Origin: Tragulus kanchil
Taxonomy: Eukaryota; Chordata; Mammalia; Artiodactyla; Tragulidae
Reading direction: 5' to 3'
DNA: 64,000 nucleotides
Assembly (NCBI GenBank): GCA_022376925.1
Contig: JAIOJX010000025.1
Span: 97,305,608-97,369,607 of the forward strand
The position numbers and the translations under genes were made by a program. How positions within the stretch are numbered: the first letter of the stretch is position 1; each line of letters opens with the position of its first letter. The notes beneath the pieces are model-generated. The model was not told the origin of the DNA. It did not search any database and saw nothing but the letters and a program-made list of their open reading frames with translations. Below are positions 10,411-23,382 of the stretch, piece after piece.

Positions 10411-11760
10411 TATTATGCCTTGACCCGGGGTTCTACTTCCTCTTAAATTTAATTAGTGAATTAAGTCCTTGATATACTTGGTGAGTTTGACCTACAAACC
10501 ACAAGCTCCTATTGGGAATAGAACTGTGGAGGAAGTCTTCTCACTGGTTTCTGTTTTTACCAAAAGGAGCACAGTGGCTGTAAAGGCTAGGGGAATGATG
10601 TTCTGGTAACATTTTCCGGTAATCTAAAAGTGTAGAGTTCCAGACTCAGGAGGGTTGCCAGCCTTTGCTGTAACTTAGGTTGTGGCTGGCCTTTTCAACA
10701 AGGTTCATACATTACTTTTTCAAATAAACTTTATTCATAAATCATTAGTTTCTACTCATGTATTATGGAACTTTTAAAACAAAATCTCAGACATTTCTCT
10801 CTTCTTTTTGCAAGATACCATTCTACTTGATGATGAGAGATGAATGTATATAAAACTGGGGATTCCTGATGGCTCAGTGGTAAAAAATCTTCTTGCCAGT
10901 GCAAGAGCTATGGGTTTGATGCTTGAATCAGAAGACCTTCTAGAGAAGGAAATGGCAACTAACTCCAGTATTCTTGCCTGTGAATTCCAATGGACAGAAG
11001 AGCCTGGCAGGTTAAAGTCCATGGGGTCCCAAAAGTTGGACACAGCTTAGTGGCTAAACAACAGCATACATAATTATAAGTAATATGCCATCATACATAT
11101 CCACAATAATACACATTGAAACTAGCCCTCTTAATCAAACTTCTCGTTAAAGATTCATGAGGCAAATGGAGCTCCTACTTCAAGGTATAAGACACATTGA
11201 CATTTATAATATGTTCAATCTCAGGAACTGAAGTGTCCTTTCTAGTTTTTTGGCATACTAGTACTCTAACTTGCTGACTGTGTACACTTACCCATAACCA
11301 GTTTTATTTACTTCCCTACTGTGATTGGGTCAGTATTCCTTGTTGTAATACTGATATACCTCTACTAAATAGGAAAAATATATTCTATGGACAGAGGAGC
11401 CTCGGGGCTACTGTCCATAGGGTCACAAAGAGTTGCACATGATTGAGCAACTGAGCCTGCACAGGTCTAAGAAGCACATGTTGAGTACCTCTGCAGATGA
11501 TTCTCAGAGTCAGCGGCTCCTCTAATTATCCCAGTTTCATCCAGGAGAAGACCTAGCTTCAGAAAGAGAGAGTAAGTCATTTTCCCGAGATCAAGACATA
11601 GAAAATGTGGAAACAAGATTTGAAAACAAAATCCACTACTGTAGCCTTTGTGTGTATTTATTATGCCTTGACCCGGGGTTCTACTTCCTCTTAAATTTAA
11701 TTAGTGAATTAAGTCCTTGATATACTTGGTGAGTTTGACCTACAAACCACAAGCTCCTAT

Positions 11761-14024
11761 TGGGAATAGAACTGTGGAGGAAGTCTTCTCACTGGTTTCT
11801 GTTTTTACCAAAAGGAGCACAGTGGCTGTAAAGGCTAGGGGAATGATGTTCTGGTAACATTTTCCGGTAATCTAAAAGTGTAGAGTTCCAGACTCAGGTT
11901 GCCAGGGTTTGTGAATAACAGCTGAACCATTGGCAATATCCCAGGAACTCAGCAGGACTGGAGATTTTGAATGGACAGTATTTCTTTGTTGAGCTTCTTG
12001 AAGTAAAATTAATCTTAGCTGGGCATTGTTTAGAAATTGTCTGGGTGTATACTTCTCAGTAATTGATTTGTTTCCACATGGACACCTTGTCTTCCATGTA
12101 AATGGTTCTTCTTGATGGGTGATTTTATTCCTCTTTGTGTGTGCCAGGGGGCAGTGTGGTTTAATGATAGTAATTGTGTGTTTCTTGAGAGCACATTGCT
12201 TTATTCTTTCTCCCTGAAATTTGTGTTTATAGTCGAAAGCATTATGGGATATGGGGCTTCCTGCGACTCTCAGTAAAGCCTAGCTACTAAAACCAGTTCA
12301 GCTTTTGCCTGTTTTGCTTCTCAAATATTATTACTATTTTTCCAGACAAGGAACTCTAAACAAGTCTGACTTTTTGAGGACAGTCTTATCAATAAGAAGA
12401 TAGCCTAATAGTGTAGAAGAGCAATTGTACAAAGTTAGTGTTGAATATCTATATGTGAGATAGAAATGAAGTCAGAGCAAGCAGAATCCGGCGTTAATAT
12501 AAATATGATTCATTAGTAGGGTGCTGAATCAAGAGACAGTGTAGGTCGGGATTAAGTGGCCTCTCAGGACTTTGGGATAACCACTTAAGACAGTAGGTCT
12601 TGACTATTTTTGACACTCTAATGACTCAGTCTTGAAATGCAGGGGCAAGAAAGACATTTGTCTTATGGATTAAGAGCTCTGTAAACAATTGATGTGTTTT
12701 ATCATGATTATAGTTATATTTCTGTGAGCCCATAAGGGTGCATATATATGAAAAATATATTCATTACTGTTAATATTTGGCCTTGTGGGACTCCCTAGCT
12801 CATAAGTGTAAAGGCATGTGAGCAAAAAGGGCTTTTTAACATACAGTAACATAGTGGGATGGTTGAGTGTAGATATTCCCAAAGTCCAAATGCCTGGGAA
12901 TAGAATGTAGAGTCTTCTCACTGGTTTTGTTTACCAAAAGGAGCATAGTGGCTGTAAAGGCTAGGGGAATGATGTTCTGGTAACATTTTCCGGTAATCTA
13001 AAAGTGTAGAGTTCCAGACTCAGGTTGCCAGGGTTTGTGAATAACAGCTGAACCATTGGCAATATCCCAGGAACTCAGCAGGACTGGAGATTTTGAATGG
13101 ACAGTATTTCTTTGTTGAGCTTCTTGAAGTAAAATTAATCTTAGCTGGGCATTGTTTAGAAATTGTCTGGGTGTATACTTCTCAGTAATTGATTTGTTTC
13201 CACATGGACACCTTGTCTTCCATGTAAATGGTTCTTCTTGATGGGTGATTTTATTCCTCTTTGTGTGTGCCAGGGGGCAGTGTGGTTTAATGATAGTAAT
13301 TGTGTGTTTCTTGAGAGCACATTGCTTTATTCTTTCTCCCTGAAATTTGTGTTTATAGTCGAAAGCATTATGGGATATGGGGCTTCCTGCGACTCTCAGT
13401 AAAGCCTAGCTACTAAAACCAGTTCAGCTTTTGCCTGTTTTGCTTCTCAAATATTATTACTATTTTTCCAGACAAGGAACTCTAAACAAGTCTGACTTTT
13501 TGAGGACAGTCTTATCAATAAGAAGATAGCCTAATAGTGTAGAAGAGCAATTGTACAAAGTTAGTGTTGAATATCTATATGTGAGATAGAAATGAAGTCA
13601 GAGCAAGCAGAATCCGGCGTTAATATAAATATGATTCATTAGTAGGGTGCTGAATCAAGAGACAGTGTAGGTCGGGATTAAGTGGCCTCTCAGGACTTTG
13701 GGATAACCACTTAAGACAGTAGGTCTTGACTATTTTTGACACTCTAATGACTCAGTCTTGAAATGCAGGGGCAAGAAAGACATTTGTCTTATGGATTAAG
13801 AGCTCTGTAAACAATTGATGTGTTTTATCATGATTATAGTTATATTTCTGTGAGCCCATAAGGGTGCATATATATGAAAAATATATTCATTACTGTTAAT
13901 ATTTGGCCTTGTGGGACTCCCTAGCTCATAAGTGTAAAGGCATGTGAGCAAAAAGGGCTTTTTAACATACAGTAACATAGTGGGATGGTTGAGTGTAGAT
14001 ATTCCCAAAGTCCAAATGCCTGGG
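11761..14024. repeat. Duplication 4: direct pair, offset 1,126-1,134
   Basis: Copy A is 11761-12898 and copy B about 12895-14024. The first 60 bases of B are degraded relative to A: 'gaatgtagagtcttctcact' against 'gaactgtggaggaagtcttc', and 'tggttttgtttacc' against 'tggtttctgtttttacc'. After that the copies appear identical. The end of B overlaps the start of duplication 5 by about 190 bases. Confidence 0.92.
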
Positions 14025-16028
14025 TTTCAAACCCATTTTACTGTCTCCAAACTTCACGATCTTGGGTAAGTTATCCACTCATCTATAAATTGAAAGTCAA
14101 TGAGTCCATGAAAGGATTAAACAGGGTAAAGCGTGTAAAACACTTAGAAAGTGCCTGGTACCTAGTAAATGCTACATTAAATGTGTGTTAATTATTATGA
14201 CTAGTGGGCAAAAGTCAAGAATAAAAACCAGTGGGTAAGACAGCCTCTTTTCCTAGATCTTTACCATGAATCCTCTTGCTTTTCTGATGCTAAAGTCAGA
14301 AGAACCATAAATTAAAATTATACAGAAGGATCGCAGCTTTTATGTAGCACTCCATTTTAGATCTCTTTTGCTCTGGGTTCCACCTTAGTTCTTCTTGGAA
14401 AGGAGTCCGCCTGAAGGGAAATCAACCCCAGGCCTGTCTTGTTATACCCAGCTCTAAAGGAGAAGCATGGCAAAGGGGAAAGAACTTATTCAGAGGAAAA
14501 GTGTTATTTTTTTAAACTTCTTTATTCCTCTTTCTAAACGTTTCACTCCATTGTGTCTCAGTCCATTTGTTTTTTCCTAGGAATAAATTTGTAATAAATA
14601 CTTCTTTTCCATTTCCTCTTGGATAAAGATAGAGGCTCAGAAGAAGAACCATTTGAAGTTCCCTTCATGTTAAAATATAGTCCCTAAAGGGCACTGCCAA
14701 GAACATGCCATGCACTAAACAACTATGTTGCTCGGGCAGGTTCACTGTCAGTTCATCACCTTACTTTGAATTTTTTTTTTTTTCTTTAGTATCACAGTCG
14801 TATTTTCATTATCTTCTTCCCCAGTTTTATAGAGATATAATTGATGTATAACATTGTGTAGATTTAATTATATACCATGTTGATTTAATGCACTTGAACA
14901 TATTGTGAAATGATTACCATCATAGTGTTAGGTAGCAGTTCCATTATAGTTATATTTCTGTGAGCCCATAAGGGTGCATATATATGAAAAATATATTCTT
15001 TCCTTTAGCTCATAAGTGTAAAGGCATGTGAGCAAAAGGGCTTTTTAACATACAGTAACATAGTGGGATGGTTGAGTGTAGATATTCCCAAAGTCCAAAT
15101 GCCTGGGTTTCAAACCCATTTTACTGTCTCCAAACTTCACGATCTTGGGTAAGTTATCCACTCATCTATAAATTGAAAGTCAATGAGTCCATGAAAGGAT
15201 TAAACAGGGTAAAGCGTGTAAAACACTTAGAAAGTGCCTGGTACCTAGTAAATGCTACATTAAATGTGTGTTAATTATTATGACTAGTGGGCAAAAGTCA
15301 AGAATAAAAACCAGTGGGTAAGACAGCCTCTTTTCCTAGATCTTTACCATGAATCCTCTTGCTTTTCTGATGCTAAAGTCAGAAGAACCATAAATTAAAA
15401 TTATACAGAAGGATCGCAGCTTTTATGTAGCACTCCATTTTAGATCTCTTTTGCTCTGGGTTCCACCTTAGTTCTTCTTGGAAAGGAGTCCGCCTGAAGG
15501 GAAATCAACCCCAGGCCTGTCTTGTTATACCCAGCTCTAAAGGAGAAGCATGGCAAAGGGGAAAGAACTTATTCAGAGGAAAAGTGTTATTTTTAAACTT
15601 CTTTATTCCTCTTTCTAAACGTTTCACTCCATTGTGTCTCAGTCCATTTGTTTTTTCCTAGGAATAAATTTGTAATAAATACTTCTTTTCCATTTCCTCT
15701 TGGATAAAGATAGAGGCTCAGAAGAAGAACCATTTGAAGTTCCCTTCATGTTAAAATATAGTCCCTAAAGGGCACTGCCAAGAACATGCCATGCACTAAA
15801 CAACTATGTTGCTCGGGCAGGTTCACTGTCAGTTCATCACCTTACTTTGAATTTTTTTTTTTTTCTTTAGTATCACAGTCGTATTTTCATTATCTTCTTC
15901 CCCAGTTTTATAGAGATATAATTGATGTATAACATTGTGTAGATTTAATTATATACCATGTTGATTTAATGCACTTGAACATATTGTGAAATGATTACCA
16001 TCATAGTGTTAGGTAGCAGTTCCATTAT
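13833..16028. repeat. Duplication 5: direct pair, offset 1,110 then 1,083
   Basis: Copy A is 13833-14948 and copy B 14943-16028, joined through the shared 'attata'. Near its start, copy B lacks about 27 net bases present in A (after 'aaaaatatattc'), so the offset drops from 1,110 to 1,083. The rest is near-identical. Confidence 0.92.
13985..14200 (-). mobile_element. MIR element (copy at 15068-15283)
   Basis: 'caaatgcctgggtttcaaac', 'cttgggtaagttatccactc', 'ggattaaacagggtaaagcg' and 'cacttagaaagtgcctggta' reproduce the reverse-strand MIR order well. A partial third copy of its start lies at about 12859-12898 because of overlapping duplications. The short plus-strand frame here is MIR sequence, not a gene. 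Confidence 0.8.
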
Positions 16029-16437
16029 ATCATATGTTTAATATATTTACCATCTCCATTTTGTGTTAAGGATATATAAGGTTTACTGTCTTAGAAACTT
16101 TCAATATATAGCACAATATTGTTAACTAAAGTCGCAATGTTATACATTAGTTCCTCAGAACTTACCTTACAAGTGGAAATTTGTACTCAGACTAAACCTC
16201 ATTTCTCTCACCCTCCAATGCCCAGTAACCACTTCTCCACTCTGTTTTATGAGTTTGACATTTTTTTAGATGTTAGATTCTACATATAAGTGATATCGTA
16301 TAGTACTTGTTTTTCTCTGTCTGACTTATTTCACTTAGCCCTCAAGTTTTATCAATATCATTAACAGCAGAATCTCCTCCTTTCCCACAGTTGAATAATA
16401 CTTCATTTGTAAAGTTGAATAATATTTCATTTGTAGG
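15897..16437 (-). mobile_element. L1M-type LINE 3' end
   Basis: The plus strand reads 'ttatagagatataattgatg', 'tagaaactttcaatatatag', 'attgttaactaaagtcgcaa', 'acatataagtgatatcgtat' and 'ttctctgtctgacttatttc', the familiar reverse-strand order of an old mammalian L1 3' end. It ends in two 24-bp tandem units at 16390-16413 and 16414-16437. Pieces are re-copied at about 14818-14948 and 17160-17558 by duplications 5 and 6. Confidence 0.85.
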
Positions 16438-16787
16438 ATTCACCGGTGAAACCATCCAGTTCTGGGCTTTTCCCTGATGGTTGGCTACACTAATTTGAAC
16501 GAGTAAGGGTCAGATTCTTTGCCAGTACCATCTAGGTTCTAGGAATCAATCTGTTTTTCTTTCATCTTAAGAGAAACTTGATTAAATCACAGATTTAAGA
16601 GGTTGAAGAAGTTATAAAACCCTGCGTACCCTCTATTCTAATGAACATAAAAGAAAGACATTATAGAATGCAAAGATAATATTAGGGAAGCTGTTTATTG
16701 AGAGTTTGGGTAGCACATAGAGTACTGTTTAAATGCCACCAACTTAAGGACAACATGCCATGATTTTAGGGCTATAGTAAAGGATAT

Positions 16788-16994
16788 GGCGCATGTGTAG
16801 TCACTCAGTTGTGTCCTATTCTTTGCAAGCCATGGAGTGTAATCTGTTGGGCTACTCTGTCCATAGACTTCTCCATTCAAGGATACTGGAGTGTGTTGCT
16901 ATTTCCTCATCCAGGGGATCTTCCCAACCCAGGGATCAAACCCATATCTCCTGCATTGGTGGGATTCTTTACCACTGAGCCACCTGGGAAGCCC
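16788..16994 (-). mobile_element. Bov-tA-type SINE with 10-bp target duplication
   Basis: Reverse-oriented Bov-tA: 'tagtcactcagttgtgtcct', 'ccatagacttctccattcaa', 'cccagggatcaaacccatat' and 'gagccacctgggaagccc'. The duplication TAAAGGATAT flanks it at 16778-16787 and 16995-17004. Confidence 0.93.
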
Positions 16995-17907
16995 TAAAGG
17001 ATATTGTACGTATGACTAACTCATCGGTTCCACCCCTATTATACAATTCAGTCTAATTCAAGCTACTGGATCCCACTTCAGGCAAAATAATTCTGATCAA
17101 TACATCTCTTTTCATGTATTATAAGTTTACTGTTTTCTCATAGTGAAATCTTTCAATTTTTATATTTACCATCTCCATTTTGTGTTAAGGATATATAAGG
17201 TTTACTGTCTTAGAAACTTTCAATATATAGCACAATATTGTTAACTAAAGTCGCAATGTTATACATTAGTTCCTCAGAACTTACCTTACAAGTGGAAATT
17301 TGTACTCAGACTAAACCTCATTTCTCTCACCCTCCAATGCCCAGTAACCACTTCTCCACTCTGTTTTATGAGTTTGACATTTTTTTAGATGTTAGATTCT
17401 ACATATAAGTGATATCGTATAGTACTTGTTTTTCTCTGTCTGACTTATTTCACTTAGCCCTCAAGTTTTATCAATATCATTAACAGCAGAATCTCCTCCT
17501 TTCCCACAGTTGAATAATACTTCATTTGTAAAGTTGAATAATATTTCATTTGTAGGATTCACCGGTGAAACCATCCAGTTCTGGGCTTTTCCCCTGATGG
17601 TTGGCTACACTAATTTGAACGAGTAAGGGTCAGATTCTTTGCCAGTACCATCTAGGTTCTAGGAATCAATCTGTTTTTCTTTCATCTTAAGAGAAACTTG
17701 ATTAAATCACAGATTTAAGAGGTTGAAGAAGTTATAAAACCCTGCGTACCCTCTATTCTAATGAACATAAAAGAAAGACATTATAGAATGCAAAGATAAT
17801 ATTAGGGAAGCTGTTTATTGAGAGTTTGGGTAGCACATAGAGTACTGTTTAAATGCCACCAACTTAAGGACAACATGCCATGATTTTAGGGCTATAGTAA
17901 AGGATAT

Positions 17908-18117
17908 GGCGCATGTGTAGTCACTCAGTTGTGTCCTATTCTTTGCAAGCCATGGAGTGTAATCTGTTGGGCTACTCTGTCCATAGACTTCTCCATTCAA
18001 GGATACTGGAGTGTGTTGCTATTTCCTCATCCAGGGGATCTTCCCAACCCAGGGATCAAACCCATATCTCCTGCATTGGTGGGCGGATTCTTTACCACTG
18101 AGCCACCTGGGAAGCCC
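17908..18117 (-). mobile_element. Second copy of the Bov-tA SINE at 16788
   Basis: Same element with the same target duplication (17898-17907, 18118-18127). It reads 'ggtgggcggattctttacca', where the first copy lacks three bases. The longer form matches other Bov-tA heads better, so this copy is probably the correct one. Confidence 0.9.
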
Positions 18118-18217
18118 TAAAGGATATTGTACGTATGACTAACTCATCGGTTCCACCCCTATTATACAATTCAGTCTAATTCAAGCTACTGGATCCCACT
18201 TCAGGCAAAATAATTCT

Positions 18218-19220
18218 GTCACAACTTTCACACCTCCTTTGAACCAACTGGAGCATCTCTTTTCATGTGTTCAAAGGATCTGAAAATAAGACTGAACTGT
18301 TTTGAAAAGGTCAAAAATGTTTCTCAAATGCAATTTGTTAGTAAATGCATTTCAGTCAATTAGAAGTCCTGCTCATTTAGATCAATTAGAAGTCCCTTAT
18401 TCTCCCCTATAATGACCTGCTGGATATTGAGGAATAGAATACTTTTGTAACTAAAACAATCATAGTATTGAGTGTAGAACCTATTAAAACTGTTTTTCTT
18501 AATGTGTGTGTGTGTGTGTGTGTGTACCCAGAACCAAACCCAGGAAGCAGAGTGACCTGGGATTTTATTTAGCAGAGACTGAACAAAATCAAAGCAACGT
18601 CTCCATTCCACAAGGGATAGAATCTTTCTTGTAACTGGGCTGTGTTTTGCTTGCAAAAGACTTTACATAAAACTACATCAACAAGTTCAAAAAACAGAAA
18701 TGGTGGAATAAACAAGATTCCATGATAAAAGCAAACTTTTGAACGCAAATTCTAAGTATCTAGTGCTTTCTAGCTAATTTTCCTATCTAATTCATAAGTC
18801 TGTGACTCAGACGTTTGTACAAGTATTCAAAAATGACTTTTCCAAATGCCCCAGGTTTTGTTCACAGTGCCTGAATCAGTTTTCCAGTAAACACATGATC
18901 TCCCACGACACAGACACAGGAAATAGTGTATTAACATATGTTCCACCAAACAGGTTTCCTAACCGGAGCCAGTACTAACCAGAGTCTTTTCAATGAAAGG
19001 AAACCCTAAAATGCCAATATGAATAAATTACCAATAATGGACTCTTTACGTATCTTTAATGCTCTGCCAAACACCAACTTGAATGAAATGCTGATATTTA
19101 GTAGAAAGAAGAAAGGGATATCTTGAAGAAGAATCAAACTAAGAAGTGTGGTAGCCTAGAGTATTTCTGTGTCAAATTCCATCTGAACAATCCTGTTTTT
19201 TTTAAAGGTCGGAAGCCCAT
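18218..19220. other. Single-copy stretch with a (TG)n microsatellite
   Basis: A TG run lies at 18503-18525. Otherwise there is no recognised repeat or exon. The minus-strand frame at 18360-18656 reads through the TG run (alternating His-Thr) and is not convincing coding sequence. Confidence 0.5.
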
Positions 19221-21492
19221 ACATACTTGGAATTTTTGCTCTCTGCCTTTGATTTAAAGCGCAAAATCAAAAGCCTGTTCTATGAAAAGAAGTGCACTTG
19301 AGCAACCCAGGAATGTGCTGAAGCCTTTCTACAAATTAATCTCTTCTTTAGTGAAGTGAAACATCGGGACCATTCAGGGACACTGGGAGGGGCTCAGGGG
19401 CTTGAATCTGAGCCAAGCTTAACGAGAGGGAGTTGGAGGCAAAATGGAATTGAACTGTACCTTATTAACTGGTGAAAGCTGTGAACGAGGTGGACTTACT
19501 GGCCAAGAATCTGTTCCCTTTGTTGCAATTAACTACACAGGATATTTTGAGGTAGTTTCACGCTCTTTAAAGATCATGGTATATTTTAAAATTTCTGTAT
19601 GTTTTTTAAAATTTTGAGGTAATTTCCTAATTTTAGTTTCCAAGTTTCTCACTGCCTTGAAGATACACAACTTTATGTTTCAGTTAAGTCCTCATCTATT
19701 TATTTGGCCACATTATTAGAAATCTATATTTCTAGCTGCTATGTCAGATGCTGGGGAAAAAAAAGCAATAATAATTGGAGTGTCAGCCCAGAGTGATTGG
19801 CATTCCACTAAGACATGCCGGAGTTTCTCAGCCTCAGCAGGAAAAGCAGAAACCAAGAGGCCAAACTTGTATCAGACATTTAGCTTAAGTTCTCTTAAGC
19901 AAGTTAGGGACCATGACACGCCTTTTCCATTTCACTTTCTGCTGTGAAATGCCTGTTCAGGCCATACATTTCTTCTGTAGAAAATTTGTTAAATAGGAAG
20001 CCTGGTATTATGAGAATGGATGTTTAACTAGAATTCAGAAAATTTGAGCTTTCTGACAGTTCAAGGTCATCTTGAACCACTTCCGAAAACCTTTTACATA
20101 TATCTCTGTGTCTAATTTTGTCACATGGCGATAAGGCCTATTCTGCAGTGTTACTGTGAAACAAGCACTGACCACACTTATCAACAGCTTAGCGAGCTGA
20201 GTTTTTTGCTTCTGATCCTTCTGAATATCCAGACTTTGGTAGCCATGTTCTGCCTAAAGATCCTAACTGTTAAACAGTGTATGGGGTGGAATACATTGGA
20301 TGGTGTGTGGAGTCATAGTTGTCTTAAGTGTCTCTCCAGAGTGAGGGAGTCAAAATGGGTACATACTTGGAATTTTTGCTCTCTGCCTTTGATTTAAAGC
20401 GCAAAATCAAAAGCCTGTTCTATGAAAAGAAGTGCACTTGAGCAACCCAGGAATGTGCTGAAGCCTTTCTACAAATTAATCTCTTCTTTAGTGAAGTGAA
20501 ACATCGGGACCATTCAGGGACACTGGGAGGGGCTCAGGGGCTTGAATCTGAGCCAAGCTTAACGAGAGGGAGTTGGAGGCAAAATGGAATTGAACTGTAC
20601 CTTATTAACTGGTGAAAGCTGTGAACGAGGTGGACTTACTGGCCAAGAATCTGTTCCCTTTGTTGCAATTAACTACACAGGATATTTTGAGGTAGTTTCA
20701 CGCTCTTTAAAGATCATGGTATATTTTAAAATTTCTGTATGTTTTTTAAAATTTTGAGGTAATTTCCTAATTTTAGTTTCCAAGTTTCTCACTGCCTTGA
20801 AGATACACAACTTTATGTTTCAGTTAAGTCCTCATCTATTTATTTGGCCACATTATTAGAAATCTATATTTCTAGCTGCTATGTCAGATGCTGGGGAAAA
20901 AAAAGCAATAATAATTGGAGTGTCAGCCCAGAGTGATTGGCATTCCACTAAGACATGCCGGAGTTTCTCAGCCTCAGCAGGAAAAGCAGAAACCAAGAGG
21001 CCAAACTTGTATCAGACATTTAGCTTAAGTTCTCTTAAGCAAGTTAGGGACCATGACACGCCTTTTCCATTTCACTTTCTGCTGTGAAATGCCTGTTCAG
21101 GCCATACATTTCTTCTGTAGAAAATTTGTTAAATAGGAAGCCTGGTATTATGAGAATGGATGTTTAACTAGAATTCAGAAAATTTGAGCTTTCTGACAGT
21201 TCAAGGTCATCTTGAACCACTTCCGAAAACCTTTTACATATATCTCTGTGTCTAATTTTGTCACATGGCGATAAGGCCTATTCTGCAGTGTTACTGTGAA
21301 ACAAGCACTGACCACACTTATCAACAGCTTAGCGAGCTGAGTTTTTTGCTTCTGATCCTTCTGAATATCCAGACTTTGGTAGCCATGTTCTGCCTAAAGA
21401 TCCTAACTGTTAAACAGTGTATGGGGTGGAATACATTGGATGGTGTGTGGAGTCATAGTTGTCTTAAGTGTCTCTCCAGAGTGAGGGAGTCA
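19221..21492. repeat. Duplication 7: direct pair, offset 1,140, no difference seen
   Basis: Copy A is 19221-20352 and copy B 20361-21492. By eye the 1,132 bases are identical throughout. The eight bases between them (aaatgggt) match neither flank. The unit contains no recognised repeat. The frames at 19741-19947, 20125-20397 and their shifted twins have no recognisable product. Confidence 0.95.
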
Positions 21493-21946
21493 CTGAAGCC
21501 TGAGTAAACTGGGAAAGTAAGATGTCCTCTCGGGTGGGGGAGAAAATATTAAGCTCTATGTTTGCTTTGTTTTCTATGTTATTACTTTCTACTCTTATCT
21601 TTTACATCATAGTTAATGATGTATATATGATATTAGAGTAGTCAATTTATATATAGACTTCATTAATAAGTACACATATGCTATGACCACATGCTCAATT
21701 TTTCCTTATTGACAAGAGTTTATGGTTAAAGAGTTAAGAGATTCCTGTTTTAGAGAAGGAACATCTAAACTATTGGGACTACATTTTTCTTTAGTCAGAA
21801 GTGATAGAGGATCCAAAATTACTTTCATTCAAATTATCTTTGATATGAAGGCAGAACTAGTCTCTGTTGTTTGTTTATTTTATTGTGTTTACAGTTTGAA
21901 GCCCTGATTTGGAGAGGTTCTCTGAAAACTGGAGGCCTGTTTTTAA

Positions 21947-22250
21947 TTTAATTTTTTATATATTTTATTCACTTATTTTTTGGCTGTGCTGACTCTTTGA
22001 TGCTGCATGGCCTTTCTCTAGATGGGGTGAGCAGGGACTATTCTCTAGGTGTGGTGTACAGGCTTCTCATTGTGATGGCTTCTCTTGGTGCAGAGCACAG
22101 GCTCTAGAGCACATGAGCTTCAGTAGTTGCAGTTTCTGTGCTCAGTAGCTGTGATATTTGGCTGCAGCATGTGGGTTCTTCCCCGACTAGGCATCAAACT
22201 CCTGTCTCTTTCTTTGGCAGATGGATTCTTTACCACTGAGTCACCAGGGA
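21947..22250 (-). mobile_element. CHR-type tRNA-Glu SINE with 12-bp target duplication
   Basis: On the plus strand it starts with a T-rich tail and 'tttttggctgtgctgactc', then 'gagcacaggctctagagcac' and 'catgtgggttcttccccgac', and ends 'ctgagtcaccagggagcc'. This is a reverse-oriented CHR-like SINE. The exact duplication GCCTGTTTTTAA lies at 21935-21946 and 22251-22262. Copies created by duplications 8 and 9 are at 23079-23382 and, degraded, at 24329-24494. Confidence 0.88.
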
Positions 22251-23078
22251 GCCTGTTTTTAACACCAGCTTCCAGAATTATTTCACAGCATGGGAAAGGC
22301 TACAAAATGAAACCCACCAGTGCCTTCTTTAGAATATTTCTCCACTTCAGGATGTTTGCAGCTCCAGCTCTACTTTCCTTCCTTTCTCCCTTATTGTAAG
22401 ATCTGGGGAGGCTGATCACCTGACTGCACCATCTAAAATGTTCTTTGACTTCTGGCTTCTGTTTTCATTTGGCCAGTGAGAAGCTCTGGCAAAGTATGCA
22501 GAGGGAAAGAAGGTAGCCATGTTCTGCCTAAAGATCCTAACTGTTAAACAGTGTATGGGGTGGAATACATTGGATGGTGTGTGGAGTCATAGTTGTCTTA
22601 AGTGTCTCTCCAGAGTGAGGGAGTCACTGAAGCCTGAGTAAACTGGGAAAGTAAGATGTCCTCTCGGTGGGGAGAAAATATTAAGCTCTATGTTTGCTTT
22701 GTTTTCTATGTTATTACTTTCTACTCTTATCTTTTACATCATAGTTAATGATGTATATATGATATTAGAGTAGTCAATTTATATATAGACTTCATTAATA
22801 AGTACACATATGCTATGACCACATGCTCAATTTTTCCTTATTGACAAGAGTTTATGGTTAAAGAGTTAAGAGATTCCTGTTTTAGAGAAGGAACATCTAA
22901 ACTATTGGGACTACATTTTTCTTTAGTCAGAAGTGATAGAGGATCCAAAATTACTTTCATTCAAATTATCTTTGATATGAAGGCAGAACTAGTCTCTGTT
23001 GTTTGTTTATTTTATTGTGTTTACAGTTTGAAGCCCTGATTTGGAGAGGTTCTCTGAAAACTGGAGGCCTGTTTTTAA

Positions 23079-23382
23079 TTTAATTTTTTATATATTTTAT
23101 TCACTTATTTTTTGGCTGTGCTGACTCTTTGATGCTGCATGGCCTTTCTCTAGATGGGGTGAGCAGGGACTATTCTCTAGGTGTGGTGTACAGGCTTCTC
23201 ATTGTGATGGCTTCTCTTGGTGCAGAGCACAGGCTCTAGAGCACATGAGCTTCAGTAGTTGCAGTTTCTGTGCTCAGTAGCTGTGATATTTGGCTGCAGC
23301 ATGTGGGTTCTTCCCCGACTAGGCATCAAACTCCTGTCTCTTTCTTTGGCAGATGGATTCTTTACCACTGAGTCACCAGGGA
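23079..23382 (-). mobile_element. Second copy of the CHR-type SINE
   Basis: Same as 21947-22250, with the same flanking duplication (23067-23078, 23383-23394). Its 3' part on the plus strand is also the start of duplication 9. Confidence 0.85.

Larger units (their letters stand above)
9412..11898. repeat. Duplication 3: direct pair, offset 1,248
   Basis: Copy A is 9412-10650 and copy B 10660-11898, the longest unit in the window. The interior appears identical. About ten unmatched bases sit at the junction. The last 138 bases of B (from 11761) are also the start of duplication 4, so that stretch occurs three times (10513-10650, 11761-11898, about 12895-13024). Confidence 0.93.
16040..18217. 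repeat. Duplication 6: direct pair, offset 1,119-1,120
   Basis: Copy A is 16040-17094 (with a decayed tail to about 17160) and copy B 17160-18217. Differences include one extra C at about 17592 and 'gggcgg' for 'ggg' near 18082. The last 65 bases of A only partly match the corresponding part of B beyond 18218, where 'catctcttttcatgt' is still shared. Confidence 0.9.

Noticed and set aside
16788..18117. Two independent Bov-tA insertions
   Set aside because: Both copies have the same target duplication and the same flanks for hundreds of bases. They are one insertion copied by duplication 6.
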